This document shows positions 1 through 9,000 of a stretch of 32,682 nucleotides of DNA, one piece after another (position 1 is the stretch's first letter; every line of letters starts with the position of its first letter). Source of the DNA: Verrucomicrobiota bacterium (GTDB taxonomy: Bacteria; Verrucomicrobiota; Verrucomicrobiia; Limisphaerales; Fontisphaeraceae); contig JBAXGN010000083.1 in the NCBI GenBank assembly GCA_037139415.1, positions 1 to 32,682 on the forward strand. Direction: 5' to 3'. The notes beneath the pieces are model-generated. The model was not told the DNA's origin. It saw nothing but the letters and a program-made list of their open reading frames with translations, and searched no databases. The position numbers and the translations under genes are program-made.

Positions 1-241
1 ATTATGTCCGGGCTTCTTAAAAAAACTGCTTTTCTAAGTCCGACAGGCTGCTAGTCACCATCAGGGAGGTTTCGAGGGCTTTACGACTCCATTCCGGTGA
101 ACGAATAGACCGAGGGATAACCCTGCGCAAAGTAGCTCCATTCCCGTCCACATCGTCCATTGTGTCCATCGCGTCCATGCCGTCCTTTTTCCCTCCGGGA
201 GGGAACCGCTTTTCCAAAATCCCTGTTTTCCCCGTCGCGCA
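1..241. other. Gene-poor left edge with 9-bp tandem repeat and small hairpin
   Basis: No convincing gene is visible between the left edge and the stop codon at 242. A 66-codon open frame on the minus strand (17-217) has no recognisable domain and runs through a simple tandem repeat, so I do not call it a gene. The stretch holds five GTCC units with 9-bp period (146-185) and directly beside them a short dyad, CCCTC-CGG-GAGGG, at 191-203. That hairpin has a T-run before it on the plus strand and none after it on either strand, so it is not a standard intrinsic terminator. Confidence 0.5.
146..185. repeat. 9-bp tandem repeat, five GTCC-phased units
   Basis: GTCC recurs at 146, 155, 164, 173 and 182, exactly 9 bases apart. 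The intervening bases are mostly ACATC, ATTGT, ATCGC and ATGCC. On the minus strand it reads as GGAC-N3-AT units, which in one frame would give a Met-Asp-x pattern. It lies about 55 bases beyond the 3' end of the GH99-like gene. The period is a multiple of three, as in the two other tandem arrays of the window. Confidence 0.8.
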
Positions 242-2464
242 TCAGGGGGCAGGCGCAGATTCCAGTTTAGCCCGATAATTAAAGCGATCATTGGGCGCGG
301 CATCGCCATTTAAAGTGAAGTCGCTCCAATCCCCGGTCTGCTGGATATTATCGGCCCACTTGAAATCAATCACGGCCGGGAGTTTGTCGAGGCCAAGCGC
401 CGTGCGGGGAATGGCGAGCTCCAATTCGTTGCCGGCCATGCGATATTCTACCTGCGCCAGCGGTTGCCATGAATACGGCGATGCCTTTGGAGCGCGATGA
501 TGTTGCTCCAAAGACGTGGTCTGCGCCGGGCCCACCGAACGGTTCACCACAAAGTCGTAGCCCAACCAGCCGTTGGTATGGTTGCCGTCCGTGTCCAGGA
601 ATAGCAGCATCCAGTTGGACTGACCGGGGGGCGTGAGCGGTTCAGCGGTGCGGACATAAAAATAGACGTTCCGGGCATCATAGCTGACTTTGGCGGCAAC
701 GATATCATTGCGCCCTGTCTGGTTTACGTAGCGCGTCTCTTTGCTCCAGCCGCGATGATTGCGCTGCGCGGGATCGCCCCGGTCATCCCGGAATTCCAGC
801 TCGACGTTTTGCCAATCATCAAAGCGGCCGTCGATCTGAATGGGGTGGCTCCGGATGGGGGCCAGTGGGCGTACGCCCTTGTAACGCCGGATCGCCGCTG
901 TCATCTGGTAGTAATAATTGTCTCCATGCCCGCCGCGCATGGGCTCCACATCGCGGCTGTGCTCTTGGTCAAAGGTGTCCACGAACATCACGGGATGTTT
1001 CACACCGCCGAATTCGTTGTAACGGTTGGCCACCCATTCATTCCAGCCGGTGATGAAGATAAAGTCGGGATCTACCGCCAGCGCTCGTTCCCATTGCTCC
1101 GCGAAGTTCAGGCCGCAGTTCACCGCGCCGGGGGACTGGTCCATGGCACCGTGATGAAAGCTGCGCCCTTTGGCGTCCGGTTCACTCATGGAGCCCAGCC
1201 GGCGTCCGACGGCGTTTTGGGCCACACCCACAGACATCATTTCGCGTCCGCCGTGCGCATTGGTGAAGGTATGCTGCGGCGAGATTTCCAACCAGCTCCA
1301 TTGGTCCGGCCCGGTGGAACCCTTGAAATAATCCGGCTGCGGTTTGCGGAAGGTGAAGAAATTCCGGATGTGTTCATTGGTGCCACCTGTCACACTGATG
1401 CGCAGCGTGCGATCGCCGGGCACAGCCGCGCCATCCGCGAACGCCGCGCCGCGTGGGAAGGCATCCTTGGCCTCGCTCCACCAACCGACGGTGCCGCGTG
1501 CCGCAGAGGCTTCGAGGAGATAGGTTCCGGCTGGCTGGGGCGGATCGAACCGCAGCGTTAGCCACGCGTTATCAGCCACGTTTTCAAATTGCTGGAGGAT
1601 GATGGGTTCTCCGGATGCGCCTTGACGGCGTAACGTCAGCGTGACAGCGGCATTGCTCGTGTTCCAGGTGGGGAAGCTCCCGGCCACAGCGCGGAAAGGT
1701 TTATCCACCGTGAAGGATTGGCCCAGCGTGTGGCCCGGATGCAGCGGTGCAGGCACGTTGTGTTTATCCATGCCTTCGATGTCACCCTCAAACCAGGCGG
1801 GATCAGCCAGCAAGAGCGGTTTGTTGTCCCAGCAGAACCACAATTCGGGATGGAGTCCCGGGGCGTATAAATCTCGCCAAAGTTGATCCACCACCTTGTG
1901 CGGATTGCCAAAGGGGCACAGGAACGCAACTTGCGGGGTGCGGCCTCCGTGGCGGCGCACGTCCGCGAAGATACGCAATAGAGCTTGGTAACTCTCCGGA
2001 TACGTCCACCCATTCGTCACATCGAAGATCACTACGTCCACACCGGCATCCGCCAGCATCTGCGCGTGTTTGCGGATCACCCCCTCGTCGTCCGACACGT
2101 AATATCCGAACAGCGACTCGCCCCAATGATGGAATGCATGGAGCGGTCCCCATGGCGGGCTGGCGGGCTGGGTCATCGCCGCCGGATTGGCAGCCAGAAT
2201 TTTGGTAATATCGAACGGGCCCGCTTCGCCATGTCGGCCCAGCCAGAGAAAGTAGAAAATGCCAACATACCGGTTCGGGCGCGGATTCCCGACCTCGGCG
2301 TTTGTGGGCAACGAGCGACCCAAGGCATCCGTGGCGACCCAAGTGTCGCTGAAATTGTCCCACGGAGGCACGGGCGGCTCGCCCCCGAATGTGCCCGGCC
2401 CGACCAGCGCCATCACGGACAGCATAACGGCCAGTCTAGCGCGGTTACGATAATCGAAATTCAT
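242..2464 (-). CDS. Secreted GH99-like TIM-barrel glycoside hydrolase with CBM9-like C-terminal domain
   Basis: Predicted 740-residue exported protein. The N-terminus (RNRARLAVMLSVMALVGPGTFG) is a signal peptide. The central part looks like a (beta/alpha)8 barrel of the GH99/GH71-like or DUF5010 type: YVGIFYFLWLG near the start, DAGVDVVIFDVTNGW in the first third, and FIFITGWNEW after the middle; GWNEW is typical of these barrels. A beta-rich insert of about 130 residues sits inside the barrel region. The last 190 residues begin IDGRFDDWQNVELEF and contain FLDTDGNHTNGW, resembling CBM9/DOMON-like sugar-binding domains. I chose the ATG at 2464, preceded by GGATGGGTG; a GTG immediately upstream (2467) is the alternative. 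The substrate is not readable from the sequence. It probably acts in the periplasm or outside the cell together with the neighbouring sulfatase and glycosidases. Confidence 0.75.
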   Translation of the reverse strand: MNFDYRNRARLAVMLSVMALVGPGTFGGEPPVPPWDNFSDTWVATDALGRSLPTNAEVGNPRPNRYVGIFYFLWLGRHGEAGPFDITKILAANPAAMTQPASPPWGPLHAFHHWGESLFGYYVSDDEGVIRKHAQMLADAGVDVVIFDVTNGWTYPESYQALLRIFADVRRHGGRTPQVAFLCPFGNPHKVVDQLWRDLYAPGLHPELWFCWDNKPLLLADPAWFEGDIEGMDKHNVPAPLHPGHTLGQSFTVDKPFRAVAGSFPTWNTSNAAVTLTLRRQGASGEPIILQQFENVADNAWLTLRFDPPQPAGTYLLEASAARGTVGWWSEAKDAFPRGAAFADGAAVPGDRTLRISVTGGTNEHIRNFFTFRKPQPDYFKGSTGPDQWSWLEISPQHTFTNAHGGREMMSVGVAQNAVGRRLGSMSEPDAKGRSFHHGAMDQSPGAVNCGLNFAEQWERALAVDPDFIFITGWNEWVANRYNEFGGVKHPVMFVDTFDQEHSRDVEPMRGGHGDNYYYQMTAAIRRYKGVRPLAPIRSHPIQIDGRFDDWQNVELEFRDDRGDPAQRNHRGWSKETRYVNQTGRNDIVAAKVSYDARNVYFYVRTAEPLTPPGQSNWMLLFLDTDGNHTNGWLGYDFVVNRSVGPAQTTSLEQHHRAPKASPYSWQPLAQVEYRMAGNELELAIPRTALGLDKLPAVIDFKWADNIQQTGDWSDFTLNGDAAPNDRFNYRAKLESAPAP

Positions 2465-2706
2465 CACCCATCCAATACCGCGATGTGCCTACCGGGTTCA
2501 ATCTTTGAATCGTCTGATGCCGAAGCCGGCAGCGAACAAAAATCCAGTGGGCAAGCCAATGCCCGGCGGAATACCAGCGATTTGCCGGGTGTTCGTTTTG
2601 CCGAAGGTGGCCCAAGGGGGACACGACCTGGCCGATGTTTTTTCTTGGCGAAACCTGGTCTAAGGCGGATATTGGCCCGGCATTGCGGACATCGGAATCA
2701 AAGACT
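2465..2706. other. Intergenic region between divergent genes
   Basis: About 240 bases separate the GH99-like gene (-) from the orphan gene (+), so promoters for both should lie here. I see no strong sigma-70-type box pair, terminator or RNA structure. An in-frame ATG at 2635 would extend the orphan gene by 24 residues, but that extension has no protein-like character. Confidence 0.4.
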
Positions 2707-3567
2707 ATGAGTAACTTTATTGAGTCAGCTACGGCATTCTTCATGCGGAAGAAGGATCAGGCATTGCTGGCGGGGCAGAATTATACGGTGGAGCAGCTTC
2801 AGAATGGGGTGTCGCTCACGGTGGGGGCGGAGGCGATGAATTCCGCGCTTACGGAATTGGCCAAAGTATTTCATCCCAAGCAGAATCGGAAGGCGCTGTC
2901 CGGTTTGGTGATTGCGCAAACCACCCAGGAAAGTTTGGTGCCCGTGATGGAGCGGACCTACCGTGAGCCGGAGGATATTGTCTCGTACAAGGCACCGCAC
3001 ATTTCCGATCCGGACGCCCTCCTCAGCCTGTATCAAGCGCACTCCGCCGCCGGGGGGCCAGACGAATTGGGCGCAACGCTGAGGCATGCGTTTTCCATAC
3101 ATCAGGCCATCGAGTTTATTGAGAGCCATGAGCATGGCCACATCCATGAGTGGGGGCAGGTAGCCGCAATGCTGAACGATCCGAAACGGCTGGCCAAACA
3201 GGTGCAACGTGCGCACGCCGCCCTGGTGTTTGTCAAGGAGGCGGAAAGCGTCCGGCTGGCCACTGATTATTTTCTGAACACCTGGCCGCAGTTGGACGAG
3301 GCAAAAAGGGCGCATGTGGCCTCGCTGGTCACCGAGATGGCGACTGCCGCCGATGATCCAAACTACTTTCATCAAAACTCGCCGAACCTGTCGGCCTGCT
3401 TTTACCGCAACGCCATTCTCGTGCTATCCGTCACGATGTGGAATCCGCCTGCGCTGATGGCGGCGGAGCATCTTCACCGGCAATTCGCGGCCTTGAAACC
3501 AAGCCATGACCAGCCGGTCTTCCTTTATCATGCCCTCACTGGTACCTTGGCCGTCAAAGTCATTTGA
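2707..3567 (+). CDS. Hypothetical protein, 286 residues, unknown family
   Basis: I do not recognise this protein. It has no signal peptide and no membrane segment, and is mostly predicted alpha-helical and rich in Ala, Leu, His and Glu, so it is likely cytoplasmic. A His-rich stretch in the middle (IEFIESHEHGHIHEWGQ, about residues 137-153) with HEHGHIHEW could bind a metal, but no zincin HExxH or other catalytic signature is present. I chose the ATG at 2707 (MSNFIESATAFF) over the in-frame ATG at 2635 because the longer version adds a low-complexity leader. It is transcribed away from the GH99-like gene and towards the sulfatase (63-base gap), so co-transcription with the sulfatase is possible. 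Steady codon use and an uninterrupted frame support a real gene. Confidence 0.7.
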   Translation: MSNFIESATAFFMRKKDQALLAGQNYTVEQLQNGVSLTVGAEAMNSALTELAKVFHPKQNRKALSGLVIAQTTQESLVPVMERTYREPEDIVSYKAPHISDPDALLSLYQAHSAAGGPDELGATLRHAFSIHQAIEFIESHEHGHIHEWGQVAAMLNDPKRLAKQVQRAHAALVFVKEAESVRLATDYFLNTWPQLDEAKRAHVASLVTEMATAADDPNYFHQNSPNLSACFYRNAILVLSVTMWNPPALMAAEHLHRQFAALKPSHDQPVFLYHALTGTLAVKVI

Positions 3568-3595
3568 GCAGGGCCGCGTTTGGTTTTCATTGCGC

Positions 3596-3624
3596 TCGAC
3601 GCGTGCGCGCTTTGTCGTTAGCCT
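3596..3624 (+). promoter_or_regulatory. Candidate promoter of the sulfatase gene
   Basis: TCGACG (3596-3601), 17 bases, then TAGCCT (3619-3624). This is four of six to the -35 consensus, with a TAGCCT box also seen upstream of the LtaS-like gene (13264). The box ends six bases before the ATG at 3631, so a transcript from it would be nearly leaderless. Inferred from spacing only. Confidence 0.3.
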
Positions 3625-3630
3625 GACGCC

Positions 3631-5748
3631 ATGAGCATAATGAACCGTGCTTGGTTAATCATCGCCGTGATGAGCGGCGTGGTGCTGTCAGCGTTCGCCG
3701 CGCCCCAACCGCCCAATGTTGTGGTCATTCTCGCTGATGATTACGGCTATGGCAGCGCCGGGTGTTACGGCGCGGATGGCAAGTTGGTGCAAACCCCGAA
3801 TCTCGACCGGCTGGCCCGCGAGGGGCGCCGCTTCACGGATGCAAACACCACCTCGTCGGTATGCTCGCCCACCCGTTATTCCATCCTGACCGGTCGTTAT
3901 TGCTGGCGCACGGCGTTGACGCATGAAGTGCTCAGCACGTTCGCTCCGCTGCACATCGAAACCAATCGCCTGACCATGGCTTCCCTCTTGAAACGGCACG
4001 GTTATGCCACGGCGGCGGTGGGCAAATAGCATCTTGGTTATGGCACCGCCGATGATTCCCCGAAGTGGCGCACGGATTACACCGCCGAGCTATCGCCCGG
4101 GCCGCTGGACGTTGGTTTTGAATATCACTTCGGTGTGCCGAGCAACCATGGGGATCTCACGGGTATCTATGTGGAGAATCGTTTCGTCTATGGCCTGCGC
4201 AACGGGAAGATTCCGCCCGGCATGAAGCTTCCCGGCCCCGTGCCGGATGACGACAACTTCAAAGGCACCTACGGTCCCGAGGACACGGAGAGCGGACGCG
4301 CCAAAATTCTGGACCTGGCTGCCCCGCGCCGTGTCAACGAGCGGGTGATGCCCACGCTGGCGGATCGGGCGGTGAAGTGGATCGGGCGGCAGGATAAGCA
4401 GCGGCCATTCTTCCTCTACTTTACCCCGGTGGCGGTGCATAATCCGGTGACGCCTGACAAAGACATTGCCGGAACAAGTGCCGCCGGATTGTATGGCGAT
4501 TGGATCTTCGAGTTGGATCGCAGTGTGGGCCGCATTTTGGACGCGTTGGAGAAGCAGGGCGTGGCTGGAAGCACGTTGGTCATTTTCACGAGCGACAATG
4601 GCGGGGTCAAGGAACCGCAACGCACTGACAGCTTCCAAACCAAGGCGTTGAACGCCGGACTTCAGGTGAACGGCCCGTGGCGCGGCGGCAAGCATCACGT
4701 GTGGGAAGGCGGCTTCCGGGTGCCGTTCATCGTGCGCTGGCCCGGCAAGGTCCCGGCAGGCACGGTTTGCCCGGAGATGATCAGCCTGGCGGACTTGCTG
4801 TCAACCACGGCGGCGTTGGTGGGCGAGAAACTGCCGCCGGCGGATAAGGCCGCCGAGGATAGTTATAACATTTTGCCGGCAATCTTGGGCGAGCCGACGC
4901 CAGCCCCGCTGCGCCGCGATATGATCGTACACAGCGCGGATGGCGTGTTCGCGATCCGCCAAGGCCCGTGGAAGTGGATTGAAGGCGTGCCGGTGGATGA
5001 GATTAAACCGGGTCAACGCAAAGCGCGCGCCGAGGAATACAAACCGCAGCTCTACAATCTGGTCAGCGATCCGGCTGAGACCAATGACGTCAGCGCCGCA
5101 AATCCGGAGTTAGTGAAGGAGTTCCGCGCCCTCTTGGAGCGCTATCGCAACGGCGGGTACAGTCGGGAATTGCCGCCGATCATGGAGAAAGCCAAACCGG
5201 TGGTGGCCGTGTTGCCCGCGCCAACCGGGCGGATCACGTTGAACGCGGAGTTTCAAACCATGCCGGTGGCGCCCTGGGCGGTGACGCGCGGCCAATGGTC
5301 CGCCAAGGATGGCGGCGTGTGGGGCCTGCAGAAGCCGGGGGATGAACAAGGCGCGTGCTTGCATGGGCCATTGACCATCACGAATGGCACGATTCAATAC
5401 GAAATCAATTTCAAGGGGGCCAACCGGCATTCCCTGCGCGTGGAGACCGGCGACCGCCAGCACAGCTTCCGCATCGAGATCGCGCGCGCCTATGTGGGCC
5501 TTACCAAGAATCCCTCGCGCGGCGAAGGCGTGGACCAGACCGAACCGCTCGCGCGCAAGCCCTTGAAGCTGGAGTCCGGCCAATGGTATCCCGTGCGCAT
5601 TACCTGCCAGGGCAGCAACGCCACCGTGCAGGTCAACGATGTAAAAATCACCGGCGCGCATCCCGTCATCGGCGAACCCAAAACCGGTATGAACGTGCTC
5701 GTTTTTGGCGAGACCGCCGGCTTCCGGAACCTCAAGGTGGCAGAGTAA
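3631..5748 (+). pseudogene. S1-family formylglycine sulfatase with C-terminal lectin-like domain, interrupted by in-frame TAG
   Basis: The frame is continuous over 706 codons except for one TAG at 4027-4029. Residues 1-24 are a signal peptide. D36 and D37 (LADDYG) are metal ligands, and C78 in VCSPTR is the cysteine converted to formylglycine. Where sulfatases have VGKWHLG, this gene reads VGK-stop-HLG; one base (TGG to TAG at 4028) explains it. Downstream in the same frame are VAVHNPV, IFTSDNGG and RGGKHHVWEGGFRVPF, all sulfatase hallmarks. The last 180 residues (from about GRITLNAEF) form a separate beta-sandwich of the 3-keto-disaccharide hydrolase/DUF1080 or concanavalin type. As read, translation gives a 132-residue fragment; a GTG at 4135 could start a 537-residue remnant without the FGly cysteine. 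It could be a young pseudogene, an assembly error, or (least likely) recoding. The intact enzyme would remove sulfate from glycans in the periplasm. Confidence 0.85.
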
Positions 5749-6042
5749 CAAGGTGCTCTCGGCGGGCGGGCGGGCGGAGAAACTCTCGCCAAACGCGCCA
5801 TGTTCAGTTTAGGGGGAAAGTGTTGTTTTTTGACCAGTGGCGTCCCAAACCGGCTAAAGGATGTGCCAAAATGGCCCAGAAGACGCTTTTTTGGCGTGGC
5901 TGGATGATTTACTGGCGTGGCTGGATGACCCAGCCACACGGTTGGATGACCATTCTCACGCGAAATTTCTTGGAGCCGCATCCAAAGTGGCGTCGCGGCC
6001 TCCCTTCGCCCTGCCTTGCAGCCGGGTTGCGTGAGGCGGGCC
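5749..6042. other. Gene-free stretch between convergent sulfatase and GH13 genes
   Basis: About 294 bases lie between two converging genes. It starts with a (GGCG)4 microsatellite at 5761-5776 and contains a 21-bp tandem repeat (5892-5954) with a perfect 8-bp dyad. No protein domain is apparent in any frame, although open frames cross it because the repeat period is a multiple of three. No hairpin with a T-tail is present, so I do not call a terminator. Confidence 0.5.
5892..5954. repeat. 21-bp tandem repeat, about three units, with internal dyad
   Basis: Unit one (5892-5912) and unit two (5913-5933) share TGGCGTGGCTGGATGA exactly; unit three (5934-5954) is diverged but keeps TGGATGACC in register. 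A perfect inverted repeat GTGGCTGG-N5-CCAGCCAC spans 5917-5937 across units two and three. No poly-T follows it. The period equals that of the array downstream of rnhB, though the unit sequences differ. Confidence 0.75.
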
Positions 6043-9000
6043 TTATTGTTCCAACGTCAGTTCATCCAGCCACAAAATGCCGTTGGCACCGTTGAGACCG
6101 GCGCGGAGGGTGAGGTTGCGGGCGTTGGCGGGGATGGTCAGGGTGGTTTCGAGCTTTTGCCAATCGAAGGTGCCTTTGGGGGTGGCGGTGCTGAGGTGTT
6201 TCCATTCGCCATCCGGGGTCTGAAAACTCACGCCGATGGAACCGGTCTTCCAGCCCGCGTCGCCGATGGTCACGTTTTCGCCTTTGACCCAGGCGCTCAG
6301 GCGGATGGTGCGCCCGCGAATTTGTTCGGGCGCGCGCAGGATTTGCAGGAAGAGGCGGTATTCGCCGGTCTGGTTTTCCACGCGGGCGCAGCGGCGTCCA
6401 TGATGGGCGAGGGCCTCGGTGATGCTCCCGCCGGGGGGGGATTTGCCAGGGGCGCGCGGTGGGGGTGTTGGGCGAGCCGAGCGGCAGGGCGCGCTTTTCG
6501 CGGAGGCTGTACACGTGCGCGGAGGAGGTGGATTCAAAGGAGGCGTCGGCCAGGAGTTCGGAGGTTGTTTTTGGTGTGGTTGGCCAGACGATGGCGCTCG
6601 GACGTGCCGCTTTGGCCGCGCCGGGCGTCAGGAGGAACTCGCATTCGTACCAGGCGTTGGGGACCACGGGCTTGCCGCCGCCATCGAGCCAGGCCATGAA
6701 GAATTGGCGGCCCGCCAGAAAGACGTTTTGCAACGGCGCGGGAGCTTGGCATTGCAAGGCGGAGATTTCCGCCATTTGCCGGTTGTCGTTGTAGAGGCGC
6801 ACGGTGTCGGGCAGGAGGCCGAGTTTGGCAGTCTCGCCCATACGACCGGATTTATCGCACGCGCCCGCAGCGAGCAGGTTGCCGGCGCGCAGGAATTCAA
6901 AGCGCGCGGGTTCAATGAGCGGGAGCATCCAAGCGAGAAACGCGCTGGGTTCACGCGCCTGCCCCTGACTGAGGAAGCCCAGGCGCACGCGGATGGTGGG
7001 CGAGTCGTCAAAGACATATTCGGTGGCAAAGCGGATCGCGGGCTGGATGATGCCGAAGCGATCGGCATCGCGCAGTTGGCCGTGGAATTGGGCGTGGAGG
7101 GATTTGCCCGCGCGCCAGATGCGCGCGCCGGTCTCCACGTCGTTATCGGTGGCGGCGCGGTGCATGCGTTCGGTGCTGAAGCCTTTGTCGGTGTAGAATT
7201 CCTGGTTTTCCGCGAGCAGTTGCAGCGCGGGTTGTTTGGTCCATAGGCGGCTCAGGGTGCCGCCGGTGCGCTGGAGCTGCGCGCGGTAATGGGCGTTTTC
7301 CACGAGCCAATGGGTGCTGTGATGCTGCGCCGTGACGGCTTCGAGCGGCGCGGTGGCCACGGGCAGTTTGCCGGGGGCGAGCGTGACGGTGAAAGCGGCG
7401 ACGGCCGGTGAGACGGCTTTGGGACTGGTGAGATCGCGCCAGAGCAACGCGGCATGCCAGCCGGGGCGTCCGGCATATTTGTCGAGCAACAGGGCGTTCG
7501 CGAGGCCACTTTGCCAGGGCTGCGCGAGGGTGAGTTCCGCGCCGGAGCCGTCCGCCTTGAGGCAGCGCAGCGCAGCGCCGGTTTCGGGGAGCGGCACGGT
7601 CTCCATTTGCCAGAGGATTTCGGTGCCTTGTTGGCGGTAGTAAATATTGGAGTGCCCGGGCTTGCCGGTGGCGGGGCGCGGCGTGAACCAGTCGTCCAAC
7701 AACCCCTCGGCGGTCTGCACCTGGTAGCGTTGGCACTCAGCACCGGCGAAGACGAGCCCGGCGCGGCTGTGGGCGGCCCGGTCATCCAGGGTGGCGGTGA
7801 GTTCCACGTGCGAATCGCGGCAACGATATCGCAGGGACACGCGGGCTCCGGAGCTGAGTTGCGTTTTAAATTCCAGCGCCACGCCGCCCGCTTCCGGGGT
7901 GGATTGATAATCGGCGCGGGTGGCGATATCCCGGCCGTTTTCCAGCGCGCCATCCACGAATAAATCCCCCTGGCCGAGCAGCGGTTTGCCATCGGCGGAA
8001 GCGAACTCCTGCACCAGGCCGGAAGCGAGCGAGAGCGTCAGGCGATAATTACTGGTGCTGACTTCGACGCGGTCCTCGATGGCGGTGACTTTGGGGGTTT
8101 GCCCCGTTTCACGGACGGGCGGGAGTTCCGCGAGCGTTGGCGTGGCGGTGGGAACGGCGATACCCGGCGGGCGGAAGCAGAGCGCGGTGGCTTCCCAGGC
8201 GTCCAACCGCACCGCGCAACGCAACGGCGCTGTGCCAGTCACGGCGACCGGCGCGCCGGACATCATGTTGCGCGCGGGCCATTGCGGGCTGCCAGGGAGG
8301 TCTTTGGGCAGATCGAGCTGGATGGACTTCGCTTCCGGATTCAGGTTGATCGCCACAATGCTGTTGTTGGCCCCCAGCGTGCGCAGGAACGTCAGCACGC
8401 CCGGTTGATCGCAACGGATGGCCTGGTAACGGGCCTCGCCGTATTGCAACTCGGGCAGCGCGCTGCGAATTTGTAGAATCTGGTGGATGAACGGCCCGTG
8501 CCCGGTGTCTGCTTCATGGTAGATCATCGGCATGCCGTCCATCCACGCGGTGAGGGCCAGCAAGGCGCGGTACGCGGCCACGCCCACCCAGCCCTGGGCG
8601 CGCAGCGTGTCGTGGCTCTCCACATAGCGCAGGCGCAGGGTGCCGCGCGGTTCGGCAAGGCGCTGCTCTTCGAGAAATCGTTGCGCGTTGGCCGCGAGGA
8701 TTTCGGGCGGCATCCGCCGCCCCTGCAACAGGAGGCGCAGCGAAAAATCAAAATCATACAGCACATCGCACTCCTGCATGTACGGCGCGCGCTGCACTTC
8801 GCCCAGGACCGCGCCGTCCGGTTGCGCGGAGCGGACGGTGTCGCGGATGCCGTGGAGCATCTGCAGGCCGCCTTCGCGGAGCGTCAGGCTCCCGCGCTCG
8901 TAGGGCAAGGGCGGGACTTGGCCGCCGATTTTTTCCAGCGACGCCTTCCACCACGCCGCCGGGACGTTCCCGGGGACCTTGTTCGCGGCAGGGAAACCCG

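Noticed and set aside
191-203. CCCTC-CGG-GAGGG hairpin as terminator of the GH99-like gene
   Set aside because: On the minus strand it is followed by A residues, not T, so it lacks the form of an intrinsic terminator.
17-217. 66-codon minus-strand open frame with Met-Asp repeats
   Set aside because: It is created by the 9-bp tandem repeat, has no domain, no ribosome binding site, and an unlikely composition.
755-1561. 268-codon open frame on the plus strand inside the GH99-like gene
   Set aside because: It is the antisense shadow of a gene with a clear signal peptide and CBM; its composition is His/Arg/Ala-rich and shows no family signature.
1985-2710. 241-codon plus-strand frame crossing the intergenic region
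   Set aside because: Antisense to the GH99-like gene for most of its length, no domain and no plausible start context.
4135-5748. Independent downstream sulfatase gene starting at GTG 4135
   Set aside because: It would lack the FGly cysteine and the first metal ligands; the sequence between 4030 and 4134 continues the same protein in frame, so it is the remainder of one interrupted gene.
6419-7246. 275-codon plus-strand frame and similar long antisense frames over 6000-10000
   Set aside because: High-GC antisense shadows of the GH13 gene; no recognisable protein features.
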